Below are positions 12,165 through 24,200 of a stretch of DNA of 64,000 nt, in pieces (positions within the stretch are counted from its first letter, which is position 1; the number at the start of each line of letters is the position of its first letter). The DNA comes from Ifrita kowaldi (Eukaryota > Chordata > Aves > Passeriformes > Cinclosomatidae). The translations under genes were made by a program, and so were the position numbers. The notes beneath the pieces are model-generated. The model worked only from the letters and a program-made list of their open reading frames with translations. It was not told the origin of the DNA and made no database searches. The stretch covers positions 158,116-222,115 of the forward strand of contig VZRS01005627.1 of NCBI GenBank assembly GCA_013398055.1. Reading direction: 5' to 3'.

Positions 12165-15071
12165 GGAACTTTGGGAGTTCCTTTGGGTTGGAAATTCAAA
12201 ATAGCCTGAAAAAAACGCAGTTATTCTTATGGTCAATTTATTGTTCCAGATGCAGGAGGGTCAAATTTGTGCTCAAGAAACACCTGAACTTTGTGGTATT
12301 TACCTGGGTATTGTAACACTTGAAGGTTCGCCCATCACTAATATTTACTGTATTTTGAGTTATTTCTTCTGAAAAAGTTTTGAAATATTGAAAAATGCTG
12401 TGCTTCAACTCTGATATGAGTGTGATATGCATAGAAGACATTTTGCCCTAGAGGATAGTTTCAAACATTGCTTAATGTTTTTTCTGCCCAGCATCACTAA
12501 TCTTACTAACTGCTTCCAAGATTATCAGATATCTGCAGCATGTTGCTGCATTAAGAAAAAAAAGTTAACTGGAGTGATATCATGTCACTGAAACATGTCT
12601 GTGTCTAACTCTAGCAGACTAAAATAGCCTTTCTTGCATATGTGTTGCATAGAATGTATGCAAATATGTAAAGAGCACTCAAATTTCTAATATCATTGCA
12701 GATCAAAAGGATAAAATGCTTAAAGTAGATTCATCCTAAGAAGATTTAAGATGTGAAAAAATTAGTTGGCCCTAAAATTTTTCCAAAAATAGCATCCTAG
12801 AATGCACAACACTGAGGTGAAATAACACTGAGGCTCTGGGCTAAAGGGTGAACCCATTACATTAGTGGATGTTGTATCAAACTTCCCCTGATGTCACTGG
12901 AACTAAAACTTCTTTTCTTGAGGTTATATGAAAATATAGAAAACGTAGTTTCCAAATGACTTTGCACCCCTCATGTAGGAAGCTTACCTCTTGTGGTTTT
13001 AGACATTTTGGGACCAATGAATGCCAAGGGCCTGTAATTAATTGTTTTATTTTTAGGACCCCGAGAGTCTTATGATTGGTCTGCCATCTAATAACAAAAA
13101 TGAGTCCCCTTTCATTTTACCCCAAAAATCACAAACGAATTTTCTAAATATGCACTCATTAGAAAAAAATGTTTGAAATCCATCCTGAGAAGTTTCCTAG
13201 ATCTATTTGAAAGCTTTTGCAGATATATGCTTTTGCTGGTATTACAAAAGCAGAATACTACTTTTACCTTAGTTTTGTCCGATGCAGATGAGAACTCATT
13301 TGATGGCCTTCCTGGATAGAAGCAGTGTTCCCTCACTATGCTCAATATCATTCCACAGAGTTCTTAAAGGAATTTTTCTTGAGTTCCAGCTCAACTTTCC
13401 CATTTTTGCTTTTCAAGTAAAGCTTGATCTCCCTAAAACACTAGGAATTTCAAAAATTTCATGTGGCTTTGATGAAAAGCAAACAAAAATTGAAGTTCAC
13501 ATGGAGTCATGACATTTGATTTAAAACGGAAATATAATGAAACTAGAGGGGTGCAAACTCAGACAGATTGGGGGAAAAAAGTGAGAGAGAGGGAAATCTG
13601 GCATCTCAGCAATGCGAGTTTTTATGCATCGCTTGAACAGATGTAATCACTCAAATGACAGTGTTTCAGTAGGTCCAAAGTACCTTAGTGAGCATCTGAC
13701 TTCTCAGTTCATAACACTGTGCAGGGAGGGTCCTACTAAAAAGCAACTGGTTTAAACCCAGTTCTCTCACCTTGCCATGGTAAATATTACATAGGGGTTT
13801 AATAATGGCAAATACAGTCTGCGCTGGGCAGTGCAGGGAGGTACCTGCTGCTGACAGCTAGTTTCTAAATATTACAGAATACACTAATACCCTGTTGTTG
13901 TTTAGAAATACACAAAAGTCAGTTTTTGCACTTTGAGTAATAATCATAGACTATATTCTGTACGTGGTAAATGCATAATGTGGCTGAGTTATTCTTAAAG
14001 GAGCTCTGGGACAATGTTTTCTCTTATTTGGCCCAGAGTATACCTGTGCTACCATCACCAATTCAGTGTAATTAATTAGGTTTTCATTAGCTATTCTTGT
14101 TTTTAAAGTACTTTTAGTTAATTATAATCTGTTATCACACAATTCAAAGTACATACTTAGAGGGAAGGCTGAGAAGAACTAGAACTTCCTAAATAACTTT
14201 TATTTGTTTTCTATAAATGGATTCTTTTTAAAATCTCCTACCACACTCCAGATCTACTCCAGATTGCCAAAGAGTAGAATTTAGTTCCTTATCTTTGAAA
14301 TCCTCTTGATTGTCTAAGGGGATTCTTTACAATATTGCTTTAAGATTTTCTTCACTGAATTGCCTTTAAAGAATACGTATTAGCTAAATCTACCCATTGA
14401 AACAACTGTTCAATGTACATTTGATGTGATTACATTCTGCATATCTTTTTCCTTGCTTGAAATTGCAGATCTCTGCTATTGCAGCAGTGCGGTCTCCACA
14501 GCATGCACTGTAGTTATGAAATTTATTAGCATTGGGCCACATAGCTATAGTTAGACTATGCCATTGCCTTTCCCCAAGTAACTGGCACTCCGGTTTGGAA
14601 TATGGGGACCTAAAATGTGCATTCTCTTGTGCAATGCTCTGTACTTCATTTATAGAGGCAGAGAGACCTTGCGAATACTGGAAGTTTATGTCAGAGCAAA
14701 AGCTTTCATTTGAAAGAAGAAAAATCAAAACAAAGCAGATTCTTTTCCATTTGATTTCCTTCCAAAACCCCCATAAAGTTCAATATTTGCCCCAGATATC
14801 CTACCCAGTGGCCGAATTCCCTTTTCAGGAGCTGAGCATGCCCTCTGTTCCCAGGTATTGCTTGTGCTTGCTGAATATCGGGTCTAGGAAAATACCATTT
14901 ATTGAATTATACTATACTGGCCCTATTTCTCCTTGAGCTAACAAATAAATGACAATAAATATAATCACAGCTATGCTTAAAGTCTTTTAGGCTGACATCC
15001 AATAAATTAGTAATGTTAGATATGGCCCTTATCAGCATGGTTTCAGTTTGCAACTGACTGGGCTTCCTTCA

Positions 15072-15105
15072 TCTCCTGCTAAATCTACTTTCTTATTTTT
15101 TACAG
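15072..15105 (+). promoter_or_regulatory. GABRB2: 3' splice acceptor of the last GABRB2 exon
   Basis: A pyrimidine-rich tract (about 15085-15101) leads into TACAG, with AG at 15104-15105. The reading frame immediately after it matches the beta-2 subunit from its Met-Asp-Pro-His-Glu segment onward, so the junction is phase 0. Confidence 0.9.
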
Positions 15106-15453
15106 ATGGATCCACATGAAAATATTTTGTTGAGCACACTTGAAATTAAAAATGAGATGGCCGCCTCCGAAGCTGTGATGGGGCTTGGGGACCCTAGGAG
15201 CACAATGCTGGCCTATGACACTTCGAGCATCCAGTACCGGAAAGCCGGTTTGCCCAGACACAGCTTCGGCCGCAATGCCCTGGAGCGACACGTGGCACAG
15301 AAGAAAAGCAGGCTACGGAGACGTGCATCCCAGCTGAAAATCACCATCCCTGACTTGACTGATGTAAATGCCATAGATCGATGGTCTCGTATATTCTTCC
15401 CTGTTGTTTTTTCCTTCTTCAATATTGTCTATTGGCTTTACTATGTGAACTAA
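15106..15453 (+). CDS. GABRB2: GABA-A receptor subunit beta-2, last coding exon (C-terminal part)
   Basis: This encodes the last 115 residues of a beta subunit of the pentameric GABA-gated chloride channel, a Cys-loop receptor of the neuronal plasma membrane. The first ATG codes for an internal methionine, not a start. Residues 1-75 are the distal part of the large cytoplasmic loop between membrane helices 3 and 4. The basic run LRRRASQL (about residues 68-75) holds the serine that PKA, PKC and CaMKII phosphorylate in mammalian beta subunits. IPDLTDVNAIDRWSR is the membrane-proximal helix, followed by membrane helix 4 (about residues 92-112) and the C-terminus YYVN before TAA (15451-15453). 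The loop segment GLGDPRSTMLAYD with SIQYRKAGLPRHSFGR separates beta-2 from beta-1 and beta-3, whose loops differ here. Against the mammalian protein as I remember it I see only two changes, both Ala/Thr swaps. The rest of the gene lies upstream of the window. Confidence 0.96.
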   Translation: MDPHENILLSTLEIKNEMAASEAVMGLGDPRSTMLAYDTSSIQYRKAGLPRHSFGRNALERHVAQKKSRLRRRASQLKITIPDLTDVNAIDRWSRIFFPVVFSFFNIVYWLYYVN

Positions 15454-16408
15454 GAAACAAAGCCACACAGGAAGCAAGAACTGGATTTCTCTTCAAATAG
15501 GTTGTACAGCCAAAAGTGGGACTTAGAAAAATTCTATTCAGGACAAAAAGTTATTTTAAAACACCTTAGTTGCTGGCCCACTCTATGGTCTGTTTTTATA
15601 ATGGTTTAGTTGTATCTGCTAAACCATATATATGTTAAGTTGCAGTATGGACATATCCCCTTATCAAAATATAACAGCATTTTGAGTGTAAAGGCAAATT
15701 GGGTTTTGAAATTCACTTATCTCATTGTCCCTCACTCTTTTTTTATTTCCCTTTTTTTTTTTTTTAATGGCCATTTGGGTTTAGTGGTACAAATTATAGA
15801 GCAGCATTTGAGAAAAAAGTTTTAATTTCAACAGCAGTACATGCCATTCCTAGGGAAACTGCATATCCAAGGCATGCATCTACACTTAAGAGAGTGTACT
15901 GAGCTATCATGCTTATGAAACACACACATTTTACTTTTTAAATGTGTAAACTTGAAAAGCAGTGCCTATCATCTTTCCAAGATGATCATGGTCAGAGATT
16001 TCCCAACCATATTCAGGAATTTCCTTTTATTTATTGAAAGAACTAAACCTTTGACTGATAATATTGGGGTTGGCTGTTTGCACAGAAGCTGAAGCAAGAA
16101 GCACTAGTTTTGTTTGTATTTTAAAGAGAGAACATATGCTCACAGTTGCAGTGCCTGTGTTTGGGATCAATAGAGGAATATAGGGATGGTATAAAAATGC
16201 ATCAGCACTGAATGGGTAGATGCTGCTGGGTTGTGTTGGGGAAAGGGAATCATCTGTCCAAAGTGCCAAAATTGGTTGCCCAAATAGTAATTCTGTAGAT
16301 GGCTGAAGAAAACCAGTGGTGCACTGCCTTTCTCTACAGCAGGGAAAGCGACAGCACAATTACAAAGTGCAGGGGCAAGGATACAGGAGGCTACATATAC
16401 ATAAAAGA

Positions 16409-16421
16409 GTGTGAGAGAGAG

Positions 16422-16461
<40 letters not shown>

Positions 16462-16478
16462 TGTGTGTGTGTGTGTGT
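16409..16478 (+). repeat. (GA)n/(GT)n microsatellite in the 3' UTR
   Basis: A short GA run (about 16413-16424) is followed by about 54 bp of GT units with one GA interruption. In the GABRB2 transcript this would read as a long UG repeat. The number of repeats is likely to vary between individuals. Confidence 0.97.
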
Positions 16479-19400
16479 ATTTACACTGTGCAGATGGATG
16501 TTGGCAGTTGTACATACCTTAGTCTGAAATAGTCATGTGGAGTTGTGTGATTTCTTCCAAGTCTGCATCTTTCCAGCATTATGCTTCCTGCTGTTGGTTA
16601 AAGGTTCTGTGCCTCTTTCAGCAGTTGAGATCTGAGCATATGTATTTCTGTACAATAAGTACTGACAGGGTGTTTTCTCAGTCTGGATTACACAATACCC
16701 TATCACTTTTTGTTTTCCTTAATGCACTATTCTAAAGAAAATAAATTGGTCACAATCACTTTAAGAGTTTAAGTACATTCTTGAATGCTTCCTGCTTTAG
16801 GGTGATTTCTACTGAAAAACTAGAAAATTTCAGTTTTTCTTTGGGGAACTCCTTGAATTAAAAGGTTGAGGTTTTTTTCATTCCATTGAGCTTTATTTTT
16901 ACAGACAAAATAGAACAGAAAAGAAAAACTAGACAAAACTTAGTGACTTATTCCACTGTGGAACTTCTTTTGTAATAAAAACAGCAGTCACAAGGACTGC
17001 ATAAAAACTAAAAATTCTTGATGGCTTTTACTAGCTCAGATCCCCAAAACTGTTTGACACAATGTTTCAAGAAGCAAAAGCCACATCTATTGCATCCATA
17101 CTACCTCTCATCCATGTACAAATTTTTGAAAGACACTAGAGAGTATAAGTGTTTTTCAGGGTACTAAAAAATTTCTTTAGACTATTTTTCATAAAATATT
17201 TTTTTATATTTTTGTTCTTACTTTAAAAGAGTAATTTTCTTACAAGTTTCTGTGTTTTTATTTTTGTTTCTCCCCCCTCCCTCTCCCCGCCCATTTGACA
17301 GTGAATGACAGTAATAGGAGGAGAATAGTTCTGGGAACTAATAGGTAAATACTCTGACTTTTTTTTTTTTTTAACACTTCATATGCTTATTTCTGGTTCA
17401 AATGGGAGAAAATAGTTTCAGAGCCTGAAATTGGATTTGCAATACACCCTACCTATTTGTGTTGTGTACATTCACACACTGCCTCCAGGCTCAGACTCCG
17501 CAATATGTAGAGACCAGCTTTCCTCATGCGATTAGCTTTCCAAGTCAAAATTTTGCTCTTTGTTCACATGCTTAATTTGTGACTGCATTTCATGCATAAC
17601 GGAATAACCTTTGTAGATACACTTGGGATTTCAGCTGATAGGTATGAGTCATGTTGGAATTCTTTCCCCAATTTTAAGAAATGGAGCCACATCAAAATTC
17701 AGTATTTCTCTTCAAAGTATGCTCTTTAAAAATGGTATTAATTATCCTAAAGGAAAGCAGTCTTATAGTATTCTTCTGTACAAGCTTTTCTTTCATTTCA
17801 GAAATTGCTGCCAGCTCCTTTTTTTGTTTCACAGAAGCAGAGTGTGACTGCAGGGAGCTCACAGCCTGTCTGTGGTTGATACACATCAAATATAAAACCT
17901 TACAGGGAATATGTTGGCTCTCTGCATTAATAACTGCTTCAGCTAACAAAGATCGAATCCTGGAACTGCACATTCACTTTTCTGAAGCTAAAGTACAAGC
18001 CATAATACTCTCTGATGTTGCTATTCAGAGGGTGAAAGAAAATGTTTGGTTTCTGCTCAGGTGTCACTAGGAAAGAGAAATTATCTGTGGGAAAGAAGCA
18101 CTTTTGCTTTTACTATGTCCTTCTGGCTATTAATGTGATGTATAAAATTAGTGAAAGAGAAAGATTCTATCATTTTGTACTAAGGCTTAACACTGTGATA
18201 TAAAAAGATGGGGGTGAGAAAGGCTGGTGAGGCACTGTCAAGGAAAAAGCATAACTCAAGCCCAAGGTGAGGACTTACTCCTGAGATACTTGAGTAAAAG
18301 TGAGAAATTATGCCAGTGTACTTGAGATACAGGGTTTGCTATGTGCGCTACCCTCCAGGTAAACTAGAATAAATTTGCTTTTACCTTAGAATTGACCGAA
18401 AATGAATATTCTAGATCTTTTTAATCGTGTTAATTGTTGTTGGTTTCAATAAACAAAATAGCAAAGTTAATAATTTAGATAAAACTTGTAATATAATTAT
18501 GGCTGCACATTTTATTGTTCTATTAGAAATAATAGCCAGCAATTAAGGTGTTTTCCATCTTTGTTAAATTCATGGGCGAATTATGACTATAACATGGCAC
18601 AGTTTTAATGAAATCTTTGAGATCAATTTGTAAATATATTCTGTACATGACTGCTAGTAAGTATGATACACATTTTCAGAACTGAAAATTCATGCAACAT
18701 ATGTCTGTGTTTGCATAAGGAATGTTACGTTTCTCTCCTATCACAGTTCAATGACTGGGAAGAAAGACTCAAGCAATGACATTGTGACCATTTCTTTTCT
18801 CATTCCCAGGGGAGCAAAACAGAGTCCTAGATAATAGCATGTGGCAGAGTTCTTCAGAGAGTTCTTACATTTTAATAAAAAGGACGTAAAATCTGTAAGG
18901 TACAAAAGCACAATGCATAGAGAAAATGAGTGGTGGTCTTACACCTGGGGAAAATATCCTATTTATTTCAGAAAAACATGCATTAAAATTAAACCTCAAT
19001 TAATTTTTACTATGATTATTAGACTGTGTTCCAGTCCTATAACACAGGGCTAAACATAAGTGAACGGATGTGAAACATTTTGCAAGTGTATGTGCATATG
19101 GACATACCCCCAAATGTCTGTATGGACATATGTGTGCATATATACACGTGCTGAGTATATATATACACGCACATTCACATGTTGGTGTGTTAAAGGAATA
19201 AGCTAATAATAGTTTTGTTTCTACCATCAACCAGTGTATGAATATATTTTTGAGAAAAAAAAATAATTAATGTATTTAGAAAAAAACCAAACAACTTACT
19301 ATACAGGGTAACTGGGCATTTCCATATCAGCAGATCAATACTTATGATTCGTATGGAGCATTGCACCATTTGACATGATGATAGTACTGTACCTCCTTGC

Positions 19401-21208
19401 ATCTGGAATTAGACTAGTCCTCACATTGCTTGCCTATTTCTTCTCTCTCTTTTTATAACAGCATTGTCCACTAGTAAGTTTTCAAAACCAACAAATTCCT
19501 TAGGGAAGCAAGATTTTAAAAAAGGCAAAAATAGTAACTATTTCTAGAAAATAATCTAGGGTGGGATGGCCAGGGTACAATACTATACCAGTAGTGATCA
19601 TAACATTTTGGTATGTGTACATAGAACATACAATGTGAGCAACCATAACTTAAGCTGAACATGTGTAAATATTATCAGATTTCTTAAACATTTTTAACTT
19701 CTAATTTGTACTTTATGGTAAGTCAAAAAGATAATTCTACTTATGGTTTAGGTTAATGTGTCCTAAAATTATGTAAATAATTAAATAAGCTGTAAATGAG
19801 CAGTCGATAGATACAGTACTTGTTTAGTGACTTTTTTTTACTAAGTACAATAATTGCAGTGCTCTAGCAGAGTAATTTAAACACCCTTTTGCATAAACAG
19901 ATTTGGACTCCAGATATAAAATAGTACAGGAAGTGCTGTAGTGTAAAATAGCCACCGTGGCAATGTTCCTGCTGGCACAGCTGATTCTTTTGTATGGTCA
20001 AAATGTTCAGGCCACACACTCAGTACTCAGATTAGCCAAAACAAACAGGGCCTGGTTTTCACTTACAATAAGGCACCTTTATGTTGCTCCAGTGAATGGA
20101 GAGGTGAAGGCGTCCAGGGTAAGTGAGAATTCAGCTGTTGGCGATTTCGTTACAGAAGCCTGCATATTGCATCTGTCTGATTCTGAAATCTGTATCTCTT
20201 ATGGTATCTAATAGTAGACTTATATTTTTCTTTAAAAAAACCCCAGGATGTTTGACTGTTGTCAGATAGCGTAGTCCCCCAAAGCCAAAGAATCTTCACT
20301 TCAGAAATTGTTTAAAAGGGAAATCTAAAAAGTCACTGCTTAACACCAAAGGTAAAGTTTAGTAAAATGCACTAGGAACTTTGTCTAAATTTTTAAGAAG
20401 CAAATGGAATGTTGTTGATCAAAAGGACTGCCCTATTCTACTTTGTAAAAATAGTAATAATTTAAATATCCATTATATAAAATTGAAATGTATCATCTCT
20501 ACAAGAATATGCAACACTAGCATTTCATAAATATAAAATTATTTTCTTTGTAAGTGCTTTGACAAAAAAATGAAACTTAAATGATGAAAAATCTCACCTC
20601 TACTTTCATACTAAGGGTTGTATTTTTTTAATGTTTTTCAGACATGAGGTCATCTATTCCAATTTGATAGCATTTTGTATGTTTTCACTGTTCCTGTCAT
20701 TTGGCAGATACTCATCAGGCTGTATGGTTCATGGTCCGTCCTGTTACTTTCAGTTGAAGACAAAAAGAACATTTGAAACATGATTACTTCTGACAAACTG
20801 CCTATGATTTGACTTCTATCACGTTTTTATTGGCATGGGTGTTTAAATGGTTCTGTTAGTACTGTCTTTGCACAGTTCTGAGTTATCTTTTTTACTTAGT
20901 ATTATTGATTTCACAATGTAGTAATCATCAGCCTTACTAATGACCTTGTAGCCTTTCTTATATGCACATAATGCACATTTTCCAATGGCTAGAAAATGCA
21001 AAATACTAGTGGATATCATTGCATCAGATCTTCATGTCTTTCTCTAAAGGACTGCTAACCTCTGGGATATATGAGGTAGTAAAATGATGATTGTAAATGA
21101 GTAGCACATAAGAGATATTTTCTTGAATTTAAAATTATTGCAGCCAGTTTCAGCATGTAAATATATAATAATGTTGGCTAGTGTGTAATTCTTGAATTTA
21201 AAAATATA

Positions 21209-21214
21209 AATAAA
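21209..21214 (+). terminator. GABRB2: Candidate distal poly(A) signal of GABRB2
   Basis: AATAAA, followed about 15-25 nt later by A-rich sequence suited to cleavage and then a GT-rich element (about 21237-21255, GTAGTTGCGTTGTGTTGGG). This arrangement is the strongest canonical one downstream of the stop codon. Base composition changes after this point. Evidence is positional only; no transcript data. Confidence 0.6.
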
Positions 21215-21230
21215 GAAAACCTAAAATATG

Positions 21231-24200
21231 TACATGTAGTTGCGTTGTGTTGGGCAGGCTCTTTTCTCAAAGCTGCAGTTTTCAGTTCTCATCTGAAGTG
21301 AATATCTCTGAGTTTGGGTCAGAAAGGGACTCAGAAGTTGGGTTTGGAGGCACCTGAAATGTAGGTGTAGGATGGGAAGGGGGAACCATAGTATGGTTCC
21401 TATGCAGCCCTTGGGGGACTTGAGTATCTAGGGAGTGTAAGCAACGTACAGTGAGAAGGCTGGTGCTGGTCAGTAAGGAAATGCTAAGAGGAGGTGGAAC
21501 AGCTGAAAAACCTCGGAAGTTCAGTAATGCCTTCTCAGAGTCAACTCTTGTGAATCTATTACTAATGGTGAGTTGCTGGTGTCTCCCTTACAGAAATATG
21601 GAAGGGTCTGTTTGCATAGGGATGTTATTTCCTTTTACAGAAAACAGTCTAAATGGTCTTTAATCTGAATATGGGGACTTGAGATGTGGAAGTCCCAAGT
21701 TTCATTCCTTCCTCTTCCTACTTATCATCCAACAGGAGATATTCTGGATGACCAAATTATTGTCCCTTTCAGGATGGTGGGTTTAGGAGATTTTCCTGTT
21801 GGAGTGGTTCAGCTGAAGAACAATTCAAGGTGAGCAGAGCAGAGGAGAGAGCAGTCAGGCATGGTCATGAGACACTCTGACTGCTTTGGACAGGGCCATA
21901 GCAGGGATCAGAAGCTGGGTCTCTCATTGTGCTCCCAAGATGTAAAATGTCCAGTAATACAGGTCTGGTTTTGCTGCTTCTTTCTGTCTTAGTGGAATCT
22001 TGAGCCTTAAATGTACTTCAGACTTACACTTGTCTGCTGGCTTTGCTGAGTGAACAGTTCATGTCTATTGTTTTTTCTTGTTCTCTGCTGCCCCAGCTCT
22101 AATAAAAGGAAATACATAGTTGTGTTTCCAAACCCCAAGCATCACTACGTGGGGGATATTACAGGGTATTTATTGGTAGCTTTAGCTGCTGATTCTTTGG
22201 CTGATCCAACCAGGGGGAGCAGATGGAGTACCAGAAAACGGAACAAATGGCCGTCAGACGAAAGGCTGCCAAAGGCTAAAACAACCAAATTTTCATTTTT
22301 GTCTGGAAATGCAGACAGCAGTTGGTAATTCCTTTTGAAGTTGCCCACCTGGCTATTCTCTGCACCAGCCCGACAACAGCACTGCTTTAATGACTGATCT
22401 GTTCTGTCTCTCTTTTCTGTGGATAAAGGGCACCAGTCCTGCAGAGAAAGAGCACAGGTTGAAGACGGGAAGACCTGAGTCTTACAGCTGGTACTGAGGT
22501 GAGGAGCTGCTGGGTGCAGGATGCTGACTCTGTCAGGAGACATAGAACATGAGAAGTAAAATATTCCAGATTGTTAAGGAAAGCTCAAATACGACTTGCT
22601 TTGCTCACTGTTTAAAACACCCCATCTTCCTCTGAAGCTTCTGAAAAGGAGAGAAAAGTTCTGAAAAAAGATGGAAATGTCAGCACAGTTACTTTGTTAC
22701 AAGTCTGTGATATACTATTGCCCCTTATTTTTGAGATTATTAAAAGCTAGGAAGCAAAGTATTTCAACTTAAAGACAGGTTCATGACTTTAGAGACTAAA
22801 AATAATTCTATTAATTGGTGAGTATCATTTCCAAATCAAAAATGTCTATCTACTATTTCCCTTGTCTGTGTTTATAAATGCATTTTATGTTGTCACATCA
22901 TAACAGGAGTTATATCAAATCAACTGGCACAAAAATAGGGCTAGTACTATAGGGTATTTGAATAATTTATTTCTTTACTCCGAGTTTTAACACTTCGTGA
23001 TGTGTAACATGACCTCTCCTTCATTCAATTTACTAGACTGCAAATTAGAAACTTTAATAGTGACTTCTGGGTAAATTGCACTGTTGAATATATCTTGATA
23101 ATCTAAAATTAACAAAATGAGCAATATTACTGGACATCACAGTTCTTAATTTATAAAAGGAAAATCAGTATTTTAAAGAATGAAATTATGCATCTGCCAA
23201 ATACTGAACAGCTGTGAAAAAGTGAAATAATGGGAACTGGCATCTAACACATTGTAACTGCTGCATATTAAAAAAAGGTAACATTACAACTACATAGCAA
23301 GTATGTTCACTAACATAAATTCTGTGGTTATCAAAATTAATGACCAGCATGACATTATTAATTCATAATGCTTGTTATTCTCGAGAGATGTCTGGAGCAA
23401 CTCATTTACTATGGTGTTCATATGAGTCTAGTTAAGGGATATATTTATAAAAAAATTACGGTCAAGAAATGTGGGTTGGCTATTCAGGTGATGAAAATTG
23501 CTTATATAAAAGAAGATGTGCTTCCCTTGGCTGAGACTCTGAGCCAGGGTTTCTGGGGAGAGGGGGAGTGCTTGTTTTAATGTTAGGGCAAAACTATTGA
23601 ATACATCTTATTCTTGGTACAAAAGTATTTTTTTTCTCTTTCTGACAGATTGTCGGAGCTGACATACTGCATTCATTTTGGCACTCTAATGACTAAGGGC
23701 ATGCTTCCAGCTGAGACCACTTTTTTAAAATTTTCTCTTTTTTGGAAAGAATATAGCCAAGGAAACAAAGCTTGCTCAGGTTCCCTTGCAAACACTTTAG
23801 AAACTAAATCGTGTAAACTGCACATTTTTGGTTTTGGTGCTGTTTTGTTTTCAGATAGGACTTGACTAGAGCTCTGTATGTAACTGTGGGTATTTATGGT
23901 CACACATATTCACATTTCTGAGCTTGGTTGATACATCTGAAGTCTACTGCTTTCTAAGTCCACACGAAACTGAACTGTGACCTTTGAGATCTCATTGTTA
24001 AATGTTCCCAAAGATTTTTTCTGAAGAGCCTGACTGATCATGTCAGTCTTTAATCTTCAACCCTTTGTTGAAATTTCACGGCATTGATGCTTATGAAGGT
24101 GCTGTGAAGAGACATCACAGGCAAGCACAGGAGTGCAATGTCATGCAGGAGACAGGGGATCAAGTCCTGTCATACACTTTTTGACAGTAGCCAAAAGGGC

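Larger units (their letters stand above)
1..15105 (+). other. GABRB2: Intron upstream of the last GABRB2 coding exon (partial)
   Basis: This stretch lies before the only recognisable coding exon and ends in a clear splice acceptor, so it is read as the 3' part of the final GABRB2 intron; its 5' end is outside the window. Scanning by eye I found no exon for the preceding loop or membrane helices and no match to the cassette of about 38 residues that lengthens the mammalian beta-2 loop. Open frames here (for example 269-730 minus, 153 codons, and 14532-14936 plus, 134 codons) show no family resemblance and no splice context. Apart from the repeats listed separately, I see nothing in 1-1128, 1346-11840 and 12165-15070. 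A short, diverged cassette exon could have been missed. Confidence 0.8.
15454..21230 (+). other. GABRB2: GABRB2 3' untranslated region (proposed extent)
   Basis: The sequence after the stop codon is AT-rich, without repeats apart from simple ones, and runs to a good poly(A) site near 21230. The proposed length (about 5.8 kb) fits the very long 3' UTR known for mammalian GABRB2. Earlier AATAAA hexamers at 16740, 16974, 18368, 18448 and 18874 could give shorter forms; those at 16740 and 16974 would give about 1.3-1.5 kb. Four TGTAAATA motifs (Pumilio-type) lie at 18629, 19664, 19772 and 21156, and a (GT)n tract at 16425. Open frames here, such as 17681-18070, are taken as chance. The 3' boundary is inferred from sequence alone. 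Confidence 0.65.

Noticed and set aside
11749..12204. 151-codon frame containing the peptide LWDPF, reminiscent of the optional GABRB2 loop cassette
   Set aside because: The similarity is limited to four residues, the flanking residues do not fit, no splice sites frame it, and its 3' half is translated (TTCC)n repeat.
15106..15108. ATG at the exon start as a translation start
   Set aside because: It directly follows a splice acceptor and corresponds to an internal methionine in the family; the ligand-binding domain and three membrane helices must come from upstream exons.
17681..18070. 129-codon frame downstream of the GABRB2 stop
   Set aside because: It lies in the predicted 3' UTR, has no initiation context linked to a transcript start and no known domain.
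19081..19180. Alternating purine-pyrimidine stretch as a functional Z-DNA element
   Set aside because: It is an imperfect TATA/CACA-rich patch, common in AT-rich UTR sequence; nothing further supports function.
22050..22543. Overlapping frames of 92 (plus) and 132 (minus) codons in a slightly GC-richer patch
   Set aside because: No recognisable family; opposing open frames suggest composition rather than coding. A pseudogene cannot be excluded.
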